Positions 1 to 5,660 of a DNA stretch of 8,059 nucleotides are shown piece after piece. Made by a program: the position numbers and the translations under genes. The stretch is from positions 1-8,059 of the forward strand of contig JASEGX010000110.1 in NCBI GenBank assembly GCA_030017815.1, written 5' to 3'. The stretch is from Thermodesulfobacteriota bacterium. Lineage in GTDB: Bacteria; Desulfobacterota; QYQD01. How positions within the stretch are numbered: the first letter of the stretch is position 1; each line of letters opens with the position of its first letter. The notes under the pieces are model-generated. The model made no database searches, was not told the origin of the DNA, and saw only the letters and a list, made by a program, of their open reading frames with translations.

Positions 1-52
1 CACCGTCAGAAGTAGCTTCTCCATTTGTTGCACTTCAAGGTTGAATGTAGGC

Positions 53-82
53 TTTGAACTTTAAACTTTAAACTTTGAACTT
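53..82. repeat. Degenerate heptamer tandem array upstream of lemA
   Basis: Four consecutive 7-base units fit TTTRAAC (TTTGAAC, TTTAAAC, TTTAAAC, TTTGAAC) and are followed by TT. The preceding bases 35-46 (CAAGGTTGAATG) have related words. The period and composition resemble the heptamers inside the element at 4144-4433 (GGTTCAC, CCTTGAA, CTTTGAA). It may be the edge of another copy that continues to the left or has decayed. No copy of the 12-bp terminal repeat is seen next to it, so membership of the same family is inference. Confidence 0.6.
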
Positions 83-167
83 ACCAACCAGAGTCCTTGC
101 GTTATGAGATCGAGATGTTATGCAACAAAAAGCCCGAAAATTAGGACTAAGGGGTTAAGGAGGCTAT

Positions 168-746
168 ATGGCTGAGGTTAAGAGTCGAAAGTCGCTGATT
201 ATCGTAGCGATCATTGCTATTGTCCTGCTGATGGGCTATTCTTTTATAAAGGGAACTTATAATCAGTTGGTGGCCTTAGATGAAGGCGTGAGAGCCGCCT
301 GGGCCCAGGTGGAAAACCAATTACAGCGCCGCTATGATCTGATACCCAATTATGTTAATGTGGTAAAGGGCTATGCGGCCCATGAAAAGGAGGTACTGGT
401 CACGGTAACCGAAGCGCGGGCCAGGGTAGGACAGGCCAGGACAGTAGAAGAAAAGATTGAGGCCAATAATTCCCTTTCTTCGGCGCTGAGCCGCCTCCTG
501 GTAGTTGTGGAGAGATATCCTGACCTCAAGGCCAATCAGAATTTTATGCGTCTTCAGGATGAATTGGCGGGGACGGAAAACAGAATCGCCACGGAAAGGA
601 GACGCTATAACGAAGCGGTGCAGTCATACAATACGAGGATCAGGAGTTTTCCGGAAAACATCCTGGCCGGGCTGTTTGGATTTACCAGGGCAGGATTCTT
701 TCAGGCCCCCCAGGCGGCAACGCAAGCGCCAAGGGTCAGTTTTTGA
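168..746 (+). CDS. lemA: LemA family membrane-anchored protein
   Basis: This is a 192-residue LemA family protein, close to the usual family length. An N-terminal membrane segment (about residues 9-25) follows a short basic start (KSRK), giving the usual signal-anchor topology with the helical domain outside the cytoplasm. The LemA core is plain: YNQLVALDEGVRAAWAQVE (31-49), then QLQRRYDLIPNYVNVVKGYA (51-70), a coiled-coil-like middle, and the closing FPENILAGLFGF (161-172) before a low-complexity Ala/Gln/Pro tail. The molecular role of LemA is not established; it is a conserved helical envelope protein. The start is well supported by AAGGAGG at 157-163, four bases before the ATG. In many genomes lemA precedes a TPM-domain (YgcG-like) gene. 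Here the next gene, three bases downstream, is instead a DUF434-family gene. Confidence 0.93.
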   Translation: MAEVKSRKSLIIVAIIAIVLLMGYSFIKGTYNQLVALDEGVRAAWAQVENQLQRRYDLIPNYVNVVKGYAAHEKEVLVTVTEARARVGQARTVEEKIEANNSLSSALSRLLVVVERYPDLKANQNFMRLQDELAGTENRIATERRRYNEAVQSYNTRIRSFPENILAGLFGFTRAGFFQAPQAATQAPRVSF

Positions 747-749
747 CGA

Positions 750-1403
750 GTGGATATCGCCATATTAAAGACAGCGGCCCATGATTTTCGCTATCTTTTG
801 AACCGCAATTACCCTCGCCGGACCGCCCTCACCCTGGTAGGTAACCGCTATCAACTCACCGTGGCTGAACGAGACCTTCTCCATCGGGGTGTCTTTGCCC
901 GGGAAGACTCTGAGCGGAAAAATAAAAAAATCCCCATCTCTGCCTTATATCAAACCCCACTGGCGATCGATGGTCATAACGTTCTCATAACCCTGGAAAG
1001 CGCCTTAAAGGGGCTACCCCTGATCCTGGCGGATGACGGGTTTATCAGAGATATTGCCCGGGCCGGCAGGGGATATGCCCCCGGTGCTTTTACTATGGAG
1101 GCCCTGAATCTGATCTGCGATACGCTCAGACGGCATCGGCCATTAGATATTATCTTTCTCCTGGATTCTCCCGTCTCCAGGAGCGGGGAACTGGCGGCAA
1201 AGGCCCGGCGTTTTTTGTCGGAATACGTTTTAAAGGGGAGCGTCCAGGCTGTACCGGTGCCTGAAAAGATATTGTCCGGTTTTCCCGGAGCGGTGGCCAC
1301 CAGCGACTCGGCAATTATTGAAGACGCGGCCAAGGTCTTTGACCTGGCCGGGCACATAATACGGTATCGCTTGGGTTCTAAAAATATAATACGACTTCGC
1401 TAG
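750..1403 (+). CDS. DUF434 domain protein, possible PIN-like nuclease fold
   Basis: The 217-residue product resembles the DUF434 family found in archaea and scattered bacteria. The N-terminal part (about 1-60, with TVAERDLLHRGVF at 37-49) fits DUF434. The C-terminal part carries conserved-looking acidic motifs: IDGHNVLIT (73-81), LADDGFIRD (93-101), FLLDS (136-140) and TSDSAIIED (184-192). Such spaced aspartates suggest a PIN/NYN-like metal-binding site. That is inference, and no activity is claimed. It starts at GTG, three bases after the lemA stop. A weak AAGGG lies at 730-734 inside lemA, so translation is probably coupled to lemA. The stop codon falls inside a short palindromic stretch (TAGCT...AGCTA, 1401-1416). 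The gene converges with the CBS-ACT gene, leaving only 49 bases and no clear U-tailed terminator. Confidence 0.8.
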   Translation: MDIAILKTAAHDFRYLLNRNYPRRTALTLVGNRYQLTVAERDLLHRGVFAREDSERKNKKIPISALYQTPLAIDGHNVLITLESALKGLPLILADDGFIRDIARAGRGYAPGAFTMEALNLICDTLRRHRPLDIIFLLDSPVSRSGELAAKARRFLSEYVLKGSVQAVPVPEKILSGFPGAVATSDSAIIEDAAKVFDLAGHIIRYRLGSKNIIRLR

Positions 1404-1404
1404 C

Positions 1405-1417
1405 TCTGAGTAGCTAC
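1405..1417. repeat. Solitary copy of the 4144-4433 terminal repeat (1 mismatch)
   Basis: TCTGAGTAGCTAC differs by one base from TCTGAGTAGTTAC at 4421-4433, the right end of the four-helix element. It also forms a weak stem with the end of the DUF434 gene (TAGCT at 1401-1405 with AGCTA at 1412-1416). The bases to the right, to about 1445, are pyrimidine-rich on this strand and hold no clear heptamers. It could be a solo or relic end of the same element family, but a chance match is possible at this length. Confidence 0.4.
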
Positions 1418-1452
1418 TAACGTCTTTACTTCTTCTTACCTGACAGCCGGCC

Positions 1453-2148
1453 CTATTTGGCCTTTACAACTTGGCGGTGCGGAATGTTTGACAGGTCGTC
1501 CCTTGTGGTATAAAGGACGATAAAGCGCTTTTCCAGCTCTTTTGTCAGCGCCGTTAATTTTTCCTTTTCCATATCCATAATCCGGATGAAGACGTGGCGG
1601 CACTCCTTCTCACATGAATCCCAGGAGGTGAGTATGCTTACCATCCGCCCCCCATGGGCCCGGATTGTATCGGCTACTTCTTTTATGGCGCCCGCGCGGT
1701 CTTCAATACTGAACGCAAACTGGATTCCACCTTGATATATACCCGTGATACTCACCAGTACTTTGAGGACATCGGTCAGCGTAACCACTCCGATAAGGTC
1801 GCCCTTATTGTTCACTACCGGGAGACCGGAAATGCGGTTTTCGAGCATGATAACGGCAGCTTTTTCCACCGTATCATCCCCGTTAATAGTGATAAGACCT
1901 TTGGCCATGATGTCTTTGACTTTTATTTCGGACAAGAGATAGTACAACTCGTGTACGTCCAGAGAAGTAGCTTTGGAAGGAGCAGCGTCCTTCAAATCCC
2001 GATCAGTTATAATCCCGACCAGTTTCCCCTTGCGTAAGACCGGCAACCTGCGGATGTTCTGTTCTTTCATTATCTGTGTAGCCTTCATCATAGATGTGTT
2101 TTCATCTATGGCTATAACTTCGCTGGCCATCCACCCTTTTACTAACAT
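1453..2148 (-). CDS. CBS-pair and ACT domain protein (AcuB-like)
   Basis: The product has 231 residues. CBS domain 1 (about 5-58) shows VIAIDENTSMMKATQIM and RRLPVLRKGKLVGIITDRDL. CBS domain 2 (about 76-132) shows KDIMAKGLITI and SGLPVVNNKGDLIGVVTLTDVL. An ACT-like domain (about 141-213, GIQFAFSIEDRAGAIKEVAD) follows. CBS pairs usually bind adenine nucleotides and ACT domains bind amino acids, so this is probably a cytoplasmic ligand sensor. The architecture is that of AcuB-type proteins, but no acuA or acuC lies nearby and acetoin metabolism cannot be claimed. The ATG is supported by GAGGAG at 2156-2161 on this strand, seven bases before it. It lies 102 bases downstream of ftsH on the same strand but has its own promoter (2194-2222). 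Confidence 0.9.
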   Translation of the reverse strand: MLVKGWMASEVIAIDENTSMMKATQIMKEQNIRRLPVLRKGKLVGIITDRDLKDAAPSKATSLDVHELYYLLSEIKVKDIMAKGLITINGDDTVEKAAVIMLENRISGLPVVNNKGDLIGVVTLTDVLKVLVSITGIYQGGIQFAFSIEDRAGAIKEVADTIRAHGGRMVSILTSWDSCEKECRHVFIRIMDMEKEKLTALTKELEKRFIVLYTTRDDLSNIPHRQVVKAK

Positions 2149-2193
2149 GGCGAATCTCCTCTCACGGCTGGTAAGTATCTAAAAGCGTTCGAA

Positions 2194-2222
2194 ATCATGA
2201 CAACATCACCATATTTTGTCAA
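2194..2222 (-). promoter_or_regulatory. Sigma70-type promoter for the CBS-ACT gene
   Basis: On the minus strand TTGACA (2222-2217, perfect -35) is followed after exactly 17 bases by CATGAT (2199-2194; four of six match TATAAT). A TG one base upstream of the -10 gives an extended -10. Transcription would start near 2187, leaving a leader of about 40 bases that contains the GAGGAG ribosome binding site. It lies in the ftsH-CBS intergenic space, so the CBS gene need not depend on ftsH read-through. Confidence 0.6.
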
Positions 2223-2250
2223 GCCCTTTTTCGCTATCATCTTCGCCGCC

Positions 2251-4104
2251 TCAGGCGACTAACTTTCTAAGCTCTTCTCCTTCTACAACCTCTTTCTCCA
2301 GTAAGAGTTTAGAAAGCATATCCAATTTTTCCTTTTTCCCCGTCAGTATCTCTTTCGCCCTTTCATAACACGAATTGATCAATTTCCTGACCTCATCGTC
2401 AATCTGACGGGCTGTTTCCTCACTATACTCTTTCGACTGGGGAAGCATAACATCGAGAAACAGGGGTCTCCTTTCGCGTCCGAAAGTTAACGGCCCAAGC
2501 GCCTCGCTCATGCCGTACTCGGTAACCATACTCCGGGCTATGTCCGCGGCCTTCAGGAGATCATTCTGCGCGCCGGTAGAAACCTCTTTAAAGTTTATTT
2601 CTTCGGAGCCCCGGCCTCCCAAGAGAACAGTAATCTTGTCCATCAGTTCCGACTTAGTCATCAGGTACCGGTCTTCTGTGGGAAGTTGCAGCGTATAACC
2701 GAGGGCGGCGATACCACGGGGAATAATAGAAACACGGTGGACCGGATCGGCGTGCGGCAAAGACATGGCCACGAGGGCATGTCCAGCCTCATGGTAGGCC
2801 ACAATCTCCTTTTCCTTCTTGGTAATCAGTCTGCTCTTCTTCTCCAGGCCGGCCACGACCCGGTCAATCGCCTCTTCAAAATCTGACATTTCAACCTGAG
2901 ATTTGTTATTCCGGGCCGCCAGCAGTGCGGCTTCGTTAACTACATTGGCCAGGTCGGCCCCCACCATCCCCACGCTACGCGCCGAAATGACTTTTACATC
3001 CACATCAGGGGCTATCTTTACCTTCCGAACATGGACCTTTAATATAGCCTCTCGTCCTTTGAGATCAGGTCGATCAACCAGAACATGACGATCAAAACGA
3101 CCGGCTCGCAGTAGGGCCTGATCTAAAATCTCCGGCCGGTTTGTAGCAGCCATAATTATTACGCCCTTTTTCGTATCGAACCCATCCAGTTCAGAGAGGA
3201 GCTGGGTCAATGTCTGTTCGCGTTCATCAACCCCGGAGACCGGGCTGATACCTCGCGCCTTCCCCAAGGCGTCGATCTCATCGATAAAGATTATGCACGG
3301 GGCCTTTTCCTCGGCCTGGGCAAACAGGTCACGGACGCGCGCCGCTCCTACACCTACAAACATCTCCACAAAAGAAGAGCCGCTCAGGCTCAGAAAAGGG
3401 ACTTTTGCCTCTCCGGCCACGGCCTTGGCCAGGAGAGTCTTACCGGTGCCGGGCGGACCAACCAGCAGAACCCCTTTGGGTATCTTCCCTCCTAAACTCT
3501 GAAAGCGGGCGGGATTCCTCAAAAATTCGATGACTTCTTTCAGTTCCTCCACCGCCTCATCAACTCCGGCCACGTCTTCAAAAGTGATCTTGGTCTCATC
3601 CTCAACATAGACCTTGGCCTTGCTCTTGCCGATAGCCATAAAACCGCCTTCTGCGCCCGTCCGCATCCGCCTGAGAAAATATCCCCAGATAGCAACAAAT
3701 ATGAATATCGGCACAACCCACGAAAGTAACGTGGTCAACCAAGTCATTTCCGGCTGGGCAGTGAATTTAATACGATTGGCCTCCAACTCCTTTATGAGGT
3801 CAGGGTCCTCCATACGCACAGAATAAAAAGTCTTCTCTTTGGCTAATTGGGCAAACGCTGTCTTGTCCTTTTCACCAGCCCGCATCTTCGTAAGGGTTTC
3901 TGCCGCCCCCAGACCCAACTTGCCGCGAATGGAATCTTTAGCAATGAGCAGGTCTTCAACCCGGCCTTCCCGAACTAAGGCCTTAAATTCACTATAAGAT
4001 ATGGTTGCCTGTTGCTGTGCCAGGAAGAAATACTGAAACAGCATCAATACCCCCATGGCCACGATAAAGTACCAGATCGAAAAGTGGATTTTCTTTTGTT
4101 TCAT
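2251..4104 (-). CDS. ftsH: ATP-dependent zinc metalloprotease FtsH
   Basis: This 617-residue FtsH is a membrane-bound hexameric AAA+ protease that degrades membrane and regulatory proteins. TM1 is about residues 9-28, an extracytoplasmic domain spans about 30-120, and TM2 is about 122-144. The AAA module has Walker A GPPGTGKT (216-223), pore loop MFVGVG (248-253), Walker B IIFIDE (271-276) and the second region of homology AATNRPEILDQALLRAGRFDR (319-339). The zinc site is HEAGH (438-442), with D515 in NDLLKAAD as the likely third ligand. All key residues are present, so it should be active. It has LRAGRFDR where many FtsH proteins have LRPGRFDR. The ATG is chosen because the first membrane segment begins right after it, but the ribosome binding site is poor (GGTG only). 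A relic element sits 40 bases upstream. Confidence 0.97.
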   Translation of the reverse strand: MKQKKIHFSIWYFIVAMGVLMLFQYFFLAQQQATISYSEFKALVREGRVEDLLIAKDSIRGKLGLGAAETLTKMRAGEKDKTAFAQLAKEKTFYSVRMEDPDLIKELEANRIKFTAQPEMTWLTTLLSWVVPIFIFVAIWGYFLRRMRTGAEGGFMAIGKSKAKVYVEDETKITFEDVAGVDEAVEELKEVIEFLRNPARFQSLGGKIPKGVLLVGPPGTGKTLLAKAVAGEAKVPFLSLSGSSFVEMFVGVGAARVRDLFAQAEEKAPCIIFIDEIDALGKARGISPVSGVDEREQTLTQLLSELDGFDTKKGVIIMAATNRPEILDQALLRAGRFDRHVLVDRPDLKGREAILKVHVRKVKIAPDVDVKVISARSVGMVGADLANVVNEAALLAARNNKSQVEMSDFEEAIDRVVAGLEKKSRLITKKEKEIVAYHEAGHALVAMSLPHADPVHRVSIIPRGIAALGYTLQLPTEDRYLMTKSELMDKITVLLGGRGSEEINFKEVSTGAQNDLLKAADIARSMVTEYGMSEALGPLTFGRERRPLFLDVMLPQSKEYSEETARQIDDEVRKLINSCYERAKEILTGKKEKLDMLSKLLLEKEVVEGEELRKLVA

Positions 4105-4127
4105 TCACACACCATAAGTTCAATAGG

Positions 4128-4141
4128 TTAGTTATAACTAA
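4128..4141. promoter_or_regulatory. 14-bp perfect palindrome upstream of ftsH
   Basis: TTAGTTATAACTAA is a perfect 14-base palindrome, 24 bases upstream of the ftsH start and two bases from the terminal repeat of the adjacent element. On the ftsH strand it contains TATAAC, a five-of-six match to a -10 box, but I find no -35 at proper spacing. It may be an operator, a promoter part or the preferred target site of the element. None of these is proven. Confidence 0.4.
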
Positions 4142-4143
4142 TA

Positions 4144-4433
4144 GTAACTACTCAGGTTGTCAGGTTCACGGTTCACGGTTGGCTACTTTGCGCTTTTCAT
4201 ATTTTTTGAGATAGTTGATGAATCCACGAACGGCAGCACGTGTTTGTCTGGCCTGCTCGTAGACATCTTTGAATTCGCCGGGCGATATGTACTCTTCATC
4301 CAAGGCGACATAGAGTTCGCTCTGGACTTCCGTGCAAGACCGCTTGGCGTATCGCAAGAACCGGATAAACTCCGCATTCGTCGCTCTCTAACCTTGAACC
4401 GTGAACCTTGGAACTTTGAATCTGAGTAGTTAC
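4144..4433. mobile_element. Relic element with 12-bp TIRs, heptamer arrays and four-helix-bundle remnant
   Basis: The left end GTAACTACTCAG (4144-4155) and right end CTGAGTAGTTAC (4422-4433) are perfect 12-base inverted repeats. Inside the left end lie GGTTCAC units (about 4161-4180). Inside the right end lie CCTTGAA, CCGTGAA, CCTTGGAA and CTTTGAA units (4391-4419). Read inward, both arrays contain a GGTTCACGGTTCA-like stretch, so the symmetry extends beyond the terminal 12 bases. The cargo is a minus-strand remnant of a four-helix-bundle protein gene. No transposase and no convincing target duplication are visible, so mobility would need a factor acting in trans. Genes of this family occur both inside 23S rRNA intervening sequences and as free-standing copies. 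That they spread as a mobile unit is inference. Confidence 0.65.
4166..4387 (-). pseudogene. Truncated four-helix-bundle protein (23S rRNA IVP family)
   Basis: Seventy-three codons are open up to the TGA, beginning RATNAEFIRFLRYAKRS and continuing through SELYVALDEEYISPGEF to FINYLKKYEK. This matches helices 3 and 4 of the four-helix-bundle/S23 family, whose members are usually about 115-125 residues. The first half (the LEVWKKA and SIPSNIAEG-type region) is missing. An in-frame TAG and then heptamers directly precede the remnant. The only in-frame start codon near its beginning is TTG at 4357, with no good ribosome binding site. I therefore call it a decayed copy rather than a short gene. 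The stop lies inside the heptamer array. Confidence 0.75.
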
Positions 4434-4526
4434 AAATAATATATCAAAAAATAACCCAAGTAGGCAAGAAATACCACATTATTAAGAATATAAGGCCGGG
4501 CTAATAAAGGAAGTAAAGAGGTAAGG

Positions 4527-4730
4527 TTAGTGAGCAGACTTACTTTCAGAGGAATTAGACTGAGGCTGGGACGACTGGAAATAGCGTGACTTTATATCTT
4601 TTAGAAGGGCTTCTTTCTCGGCATCAGATAGCCGATCATAGATTGGACTTAACCGCAAAAAGCCTTTGATTTCTTCTTCACTCATCGTGCGTACACCCGC
4701 ACCATTGCTTGACTGGCCTATTCCATACAT
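4527..4730 (-). CDS. Small charged protein of unknown function
   Basis: From ATG 4730 the product has 67 residues; I do not recognise the family. The middle (EEEIKGFLRLSPIYDRLSDA and EKEALLKDIKSRY) looks like two charged amphipathic helices. The tail is Ser/Gln/Asn-rich and probably disordered. No membrane segment, signal peptide or cysteine pair is seen. A second in-frame ATG at 4685 (MSEEEIKG) begins just before the helical part and is the better start if the promoter at 4722-4750 is real. Neither start has a strong ribosome binding site (AAGG 11 bases before 4730; a GGGTG before 4685). It precedes the relic element and ftsH on the same strand and could once have shared a transcript with ftsH. 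Confidence 0.5.
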   Translation of the reverse strand: MYGIGQSSNGAGVRTMSEEEIKGFLRLSPIYDRLSDAEKEALLKDIKSRYFQSSQPQSNSSESKSAH

Positions 4731-4750
4731 CAAGCAAAAAGCCTTGTCAA
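4722..4750 (-). promoter_or_regulatory. Possible promoter for the small charged protein gene
   Basis: On the minus strand a perfect TTGACA (4750-4745) is followed after 17 bases by TATGGA (4727-4722), a poor -10. A start site near 4715 would leave ATG 4685 as the only usable start of the small gene. The -35 lies 7 bases from the -35 of the plus-strand promoter at 4758-4786, so the two would fire back to back. Confidence 0.3.
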
Positions 4751-4757
4751 GAGTTTT

Positions 4758-4786
4758 TTGACCTTTGTCCTATAACGTTTTATACT
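4758..4786 (+). promoter_or_regulatory. Strong sigma70-type promoter for the Mth938-like gene
   Basis: TTGACC (4758-4763) and TATACT (4781-4786) are separated by exactly 17 bases. Each matches five of six consensus positions. The predicted start is near 4793, inside the left terminal repeat of the MITE-like element, so the leader of about 165 bases would be almost entirely element sequence. This is the best promoter in the window. Confidence 0.65.
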
Positions 4787-4787
4787 T

Positions 4788-4917
4788 GAGCCTCTTGCAA
4801 AATTGTCTGTCATCCCCGAATGATTCTATCGGGGATATGGTTTTTACTTGAATAAAACCAGATTCCCGCTCAAAAGCATTGCGGGAATGACAAAAAATGA
4901 AGTTTTGCAAGAGACTC
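4788..4917. mobile_element. 130-bp MITE-like element with three internal hairpins
   Basis: The ends GAGCCTCTTGCAAAA (4788-4802) and TTTTGCAAGAGACTC (4903-4917) are 15-base inverted repeats with one mismatch. Three hairpins follow one another inside: ATCCCCGA/TCGGGGAT (4812-4819 with 4829-4836), TGGTTTT/AAAACCA (4838-4844 with 4854-4860) and ATTCCCGC/GCGGGAAT (4862-4869 with 4881-4888). The TGTCATCCCCG and CGGGAATGACA words at the inner flanks form a second inverted layer. The TGTCATTCCCGC motif is common in repeats dispersed in many proteobacterial genomes. There is no coding capacity and no transposase. An open frame across it on the minus strand (from 5305 down to 4844) is a shadow. A target duplication is not clear. 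Confidence 0.8.
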
Positions 4918-4937
4918 CCTTGTTTAATTTGAAGGAT

Positions 4938-4953
4938 AAGGAGTGTAACCTCC
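4938..4953 (+). promoter_or_regulatory. Distant ribosome binding site that can pair with CTCC
   Basis: AAGGAG (4938-4943) is the only good ribosome binding site before ATG 4958, but it lies 14 bases away, longer than usual. GGAG (4940-4943) can pair with CTCC (4950-4953) across a six-base loop, which would hide the site. The stem has only four pairs, so any control is speculative. An in-frame GTG at 4943 is followed at once by TAA, which rules out an earlier start. Confidence 0.35.
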
Positions 4954-4957
4954 GGCC

Positions 4958-5299
4958 ATGATAAACGATTACCATTTTGGCTCTATAACCATAAACGATC
5001 GGACCTATGACTCTGATGTGATTATCTACCCGGATAGAGTAGATGCGAGTTGGTGGCGCAAAGAAGGCCACGCCCTCTACCCGGTAGATATAGAAGAAAT
5101 CATAGTTCAAAATCCGGCAGTTTTGATAGTAGGGACCGGCGCCTACGGCGTACTCAAGGTTTCCAAAGAAGTCTGTGACCTCGCTGCCCAAAAGGACATA
5201 GAACTCATTGTCCGGAAAACAGAAGAGGCCTGTAAGGAATTCAACCATCTCAGTCAGTCCGGTAAAAAAGTCATAGCCGCCCTTCATCTCACCTGTTAA
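4958..5299 (+). CDS. Mth938-like domain protein (DUF498/NDUFAF3 family)
   Basis: The 113-residue product is a full-length single Mth938-like domain. Recognisable parts are INDYHFGSITINDRTYDSDV (2-21), WWRKEGH (32-38), a beta strand leading to the glycine loop VLIVGTGAYGVLKV (55-68), and the C-terminal strand KKVIAALHLTC (103-113). The fold is related to human AAMDC and to the complex I assembly factor NDUFAF3. The bacterial role is not known and no enzyme activity is assigned. No membrane segment is present. The start agrees with family N-termini, although the ribosome binding site is 14 bases upstream. Its likely promoter (4758-4786) reads through the MITE-like element. The next gene-like sequence, a broken antitoxin, begins about 140 bases downstream. 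Confidence 0.88.
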   Translation: MINDYHFGSITINDRTYDSDVIIYPDRVDASWWRKEGHALYPVDIEEIIVQNPAVLIVGTGAYGVLKVSKEVCDLAAQKDIELIVRKTEEACKEFNHLSQSGKKVIAALHLTC

Positions 5300-5438
5300 A
5301 GGCATAACCTATTCAATGGTGAATCACCCCGTAAAAAGCTACGGTGACCGGGAGTCATTCCGGGTTTACGCTTTACTATGGAACTCCTTTTATGATATAG
5401 AACCAACTCAAGTTATTAGGATAAGTTGGGGTGATACC

Positions 5439-5608
5439 ATGAGAAGCGAGGGCAAAAAGAAAGCTCCTCAGATCGTTTTTCAGGAGGGGAAACCAGCAGC
5501 GGTCATCCTTGATATTGACCAATATCGGGAGATGTTAGAACGGCAGAAGATATGGAAGATCTGAAAGTGTTGGAAGACATTATGGACGTCCCGGAAAACT
5601 ACACTTGA
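5439..5608 (+). pseudogene. Frameshifted orphan antitoxin gene (Phd/YefM-like)
   Basis: From ATG 5439, with GGGGTG five bases upstream, the frame reads PQIVFQEGKPAAVILDIDQY and then REMLERQKIWKI, and stops at 5564. This resembles short Phd/YefM-like antitoxins, in which a similar start is followed by an acidic ER-x-EDxEDLK helix. That continuation is present in another frame from 5543: AEDMEDLKVLEDIMDVPENYT, ending in TGA at 5606-5608. One base lost near 5541-5543 would explain both halves, because restoring it gives ...LERAEDMEDLKVLED with no gap. No toxin gene follows; the next gene is ywbE. The intact product would be about 56 residues. An open frame extends upstream to ATG 5316, but those extra residues look non-coding. 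Confidence 0.7.
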
Positions 5609-5660
5609 TATACACTGTTTCAATTGAATTCGGACAAAATTTAGAGCAGAAAGGTGTTAG

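Noticed and set aside
8..20. AGAAG/CTTCT hairpin at the window start
   Set aside because: A five-pair stem with a three-base loop is too short to interpret at a window edge.
97..124. Possible lemA promoter, TTGCGT and TATGCA with a 16-base spacer
   Set aside because: Both hexamers are weak, so the match is no better than chance in this AT-rich leader.
974..1357. 127-codon open frame on the minus strand
   Set aside because: It is antisense to the DUF434 gene, which has family motifs along its whole length. It has no ribosome binding site and matches no family.
2229..2256. Possible ftsH terminator (CGCC/GGCG stem at the gene end)
   Set aside because: The stem has only four to five pairs and no T-tract on the ftsH strand.
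4844..5305. 153-codon open frame on the minus strand
   Set aside because: It is antisense to the well-supported Mth938-like gene and runs into the MITE. It has no ribosome binding site and an aromatic-rich, implausible protein.
5332..5347. CCGTA/TACGG hairpin between the Mth938-like gene and the antitoxin
   Set aside because: The stem has five pairs and no T-tract, so it does not qualify as a terminator.
5316..5438. Upstream extension of the antitoxin frame to ATG 5316
   Set aside because: The extra residues match no antitoxin N-terminus, and GGGGTG sits properly before ATG 5439 instead.
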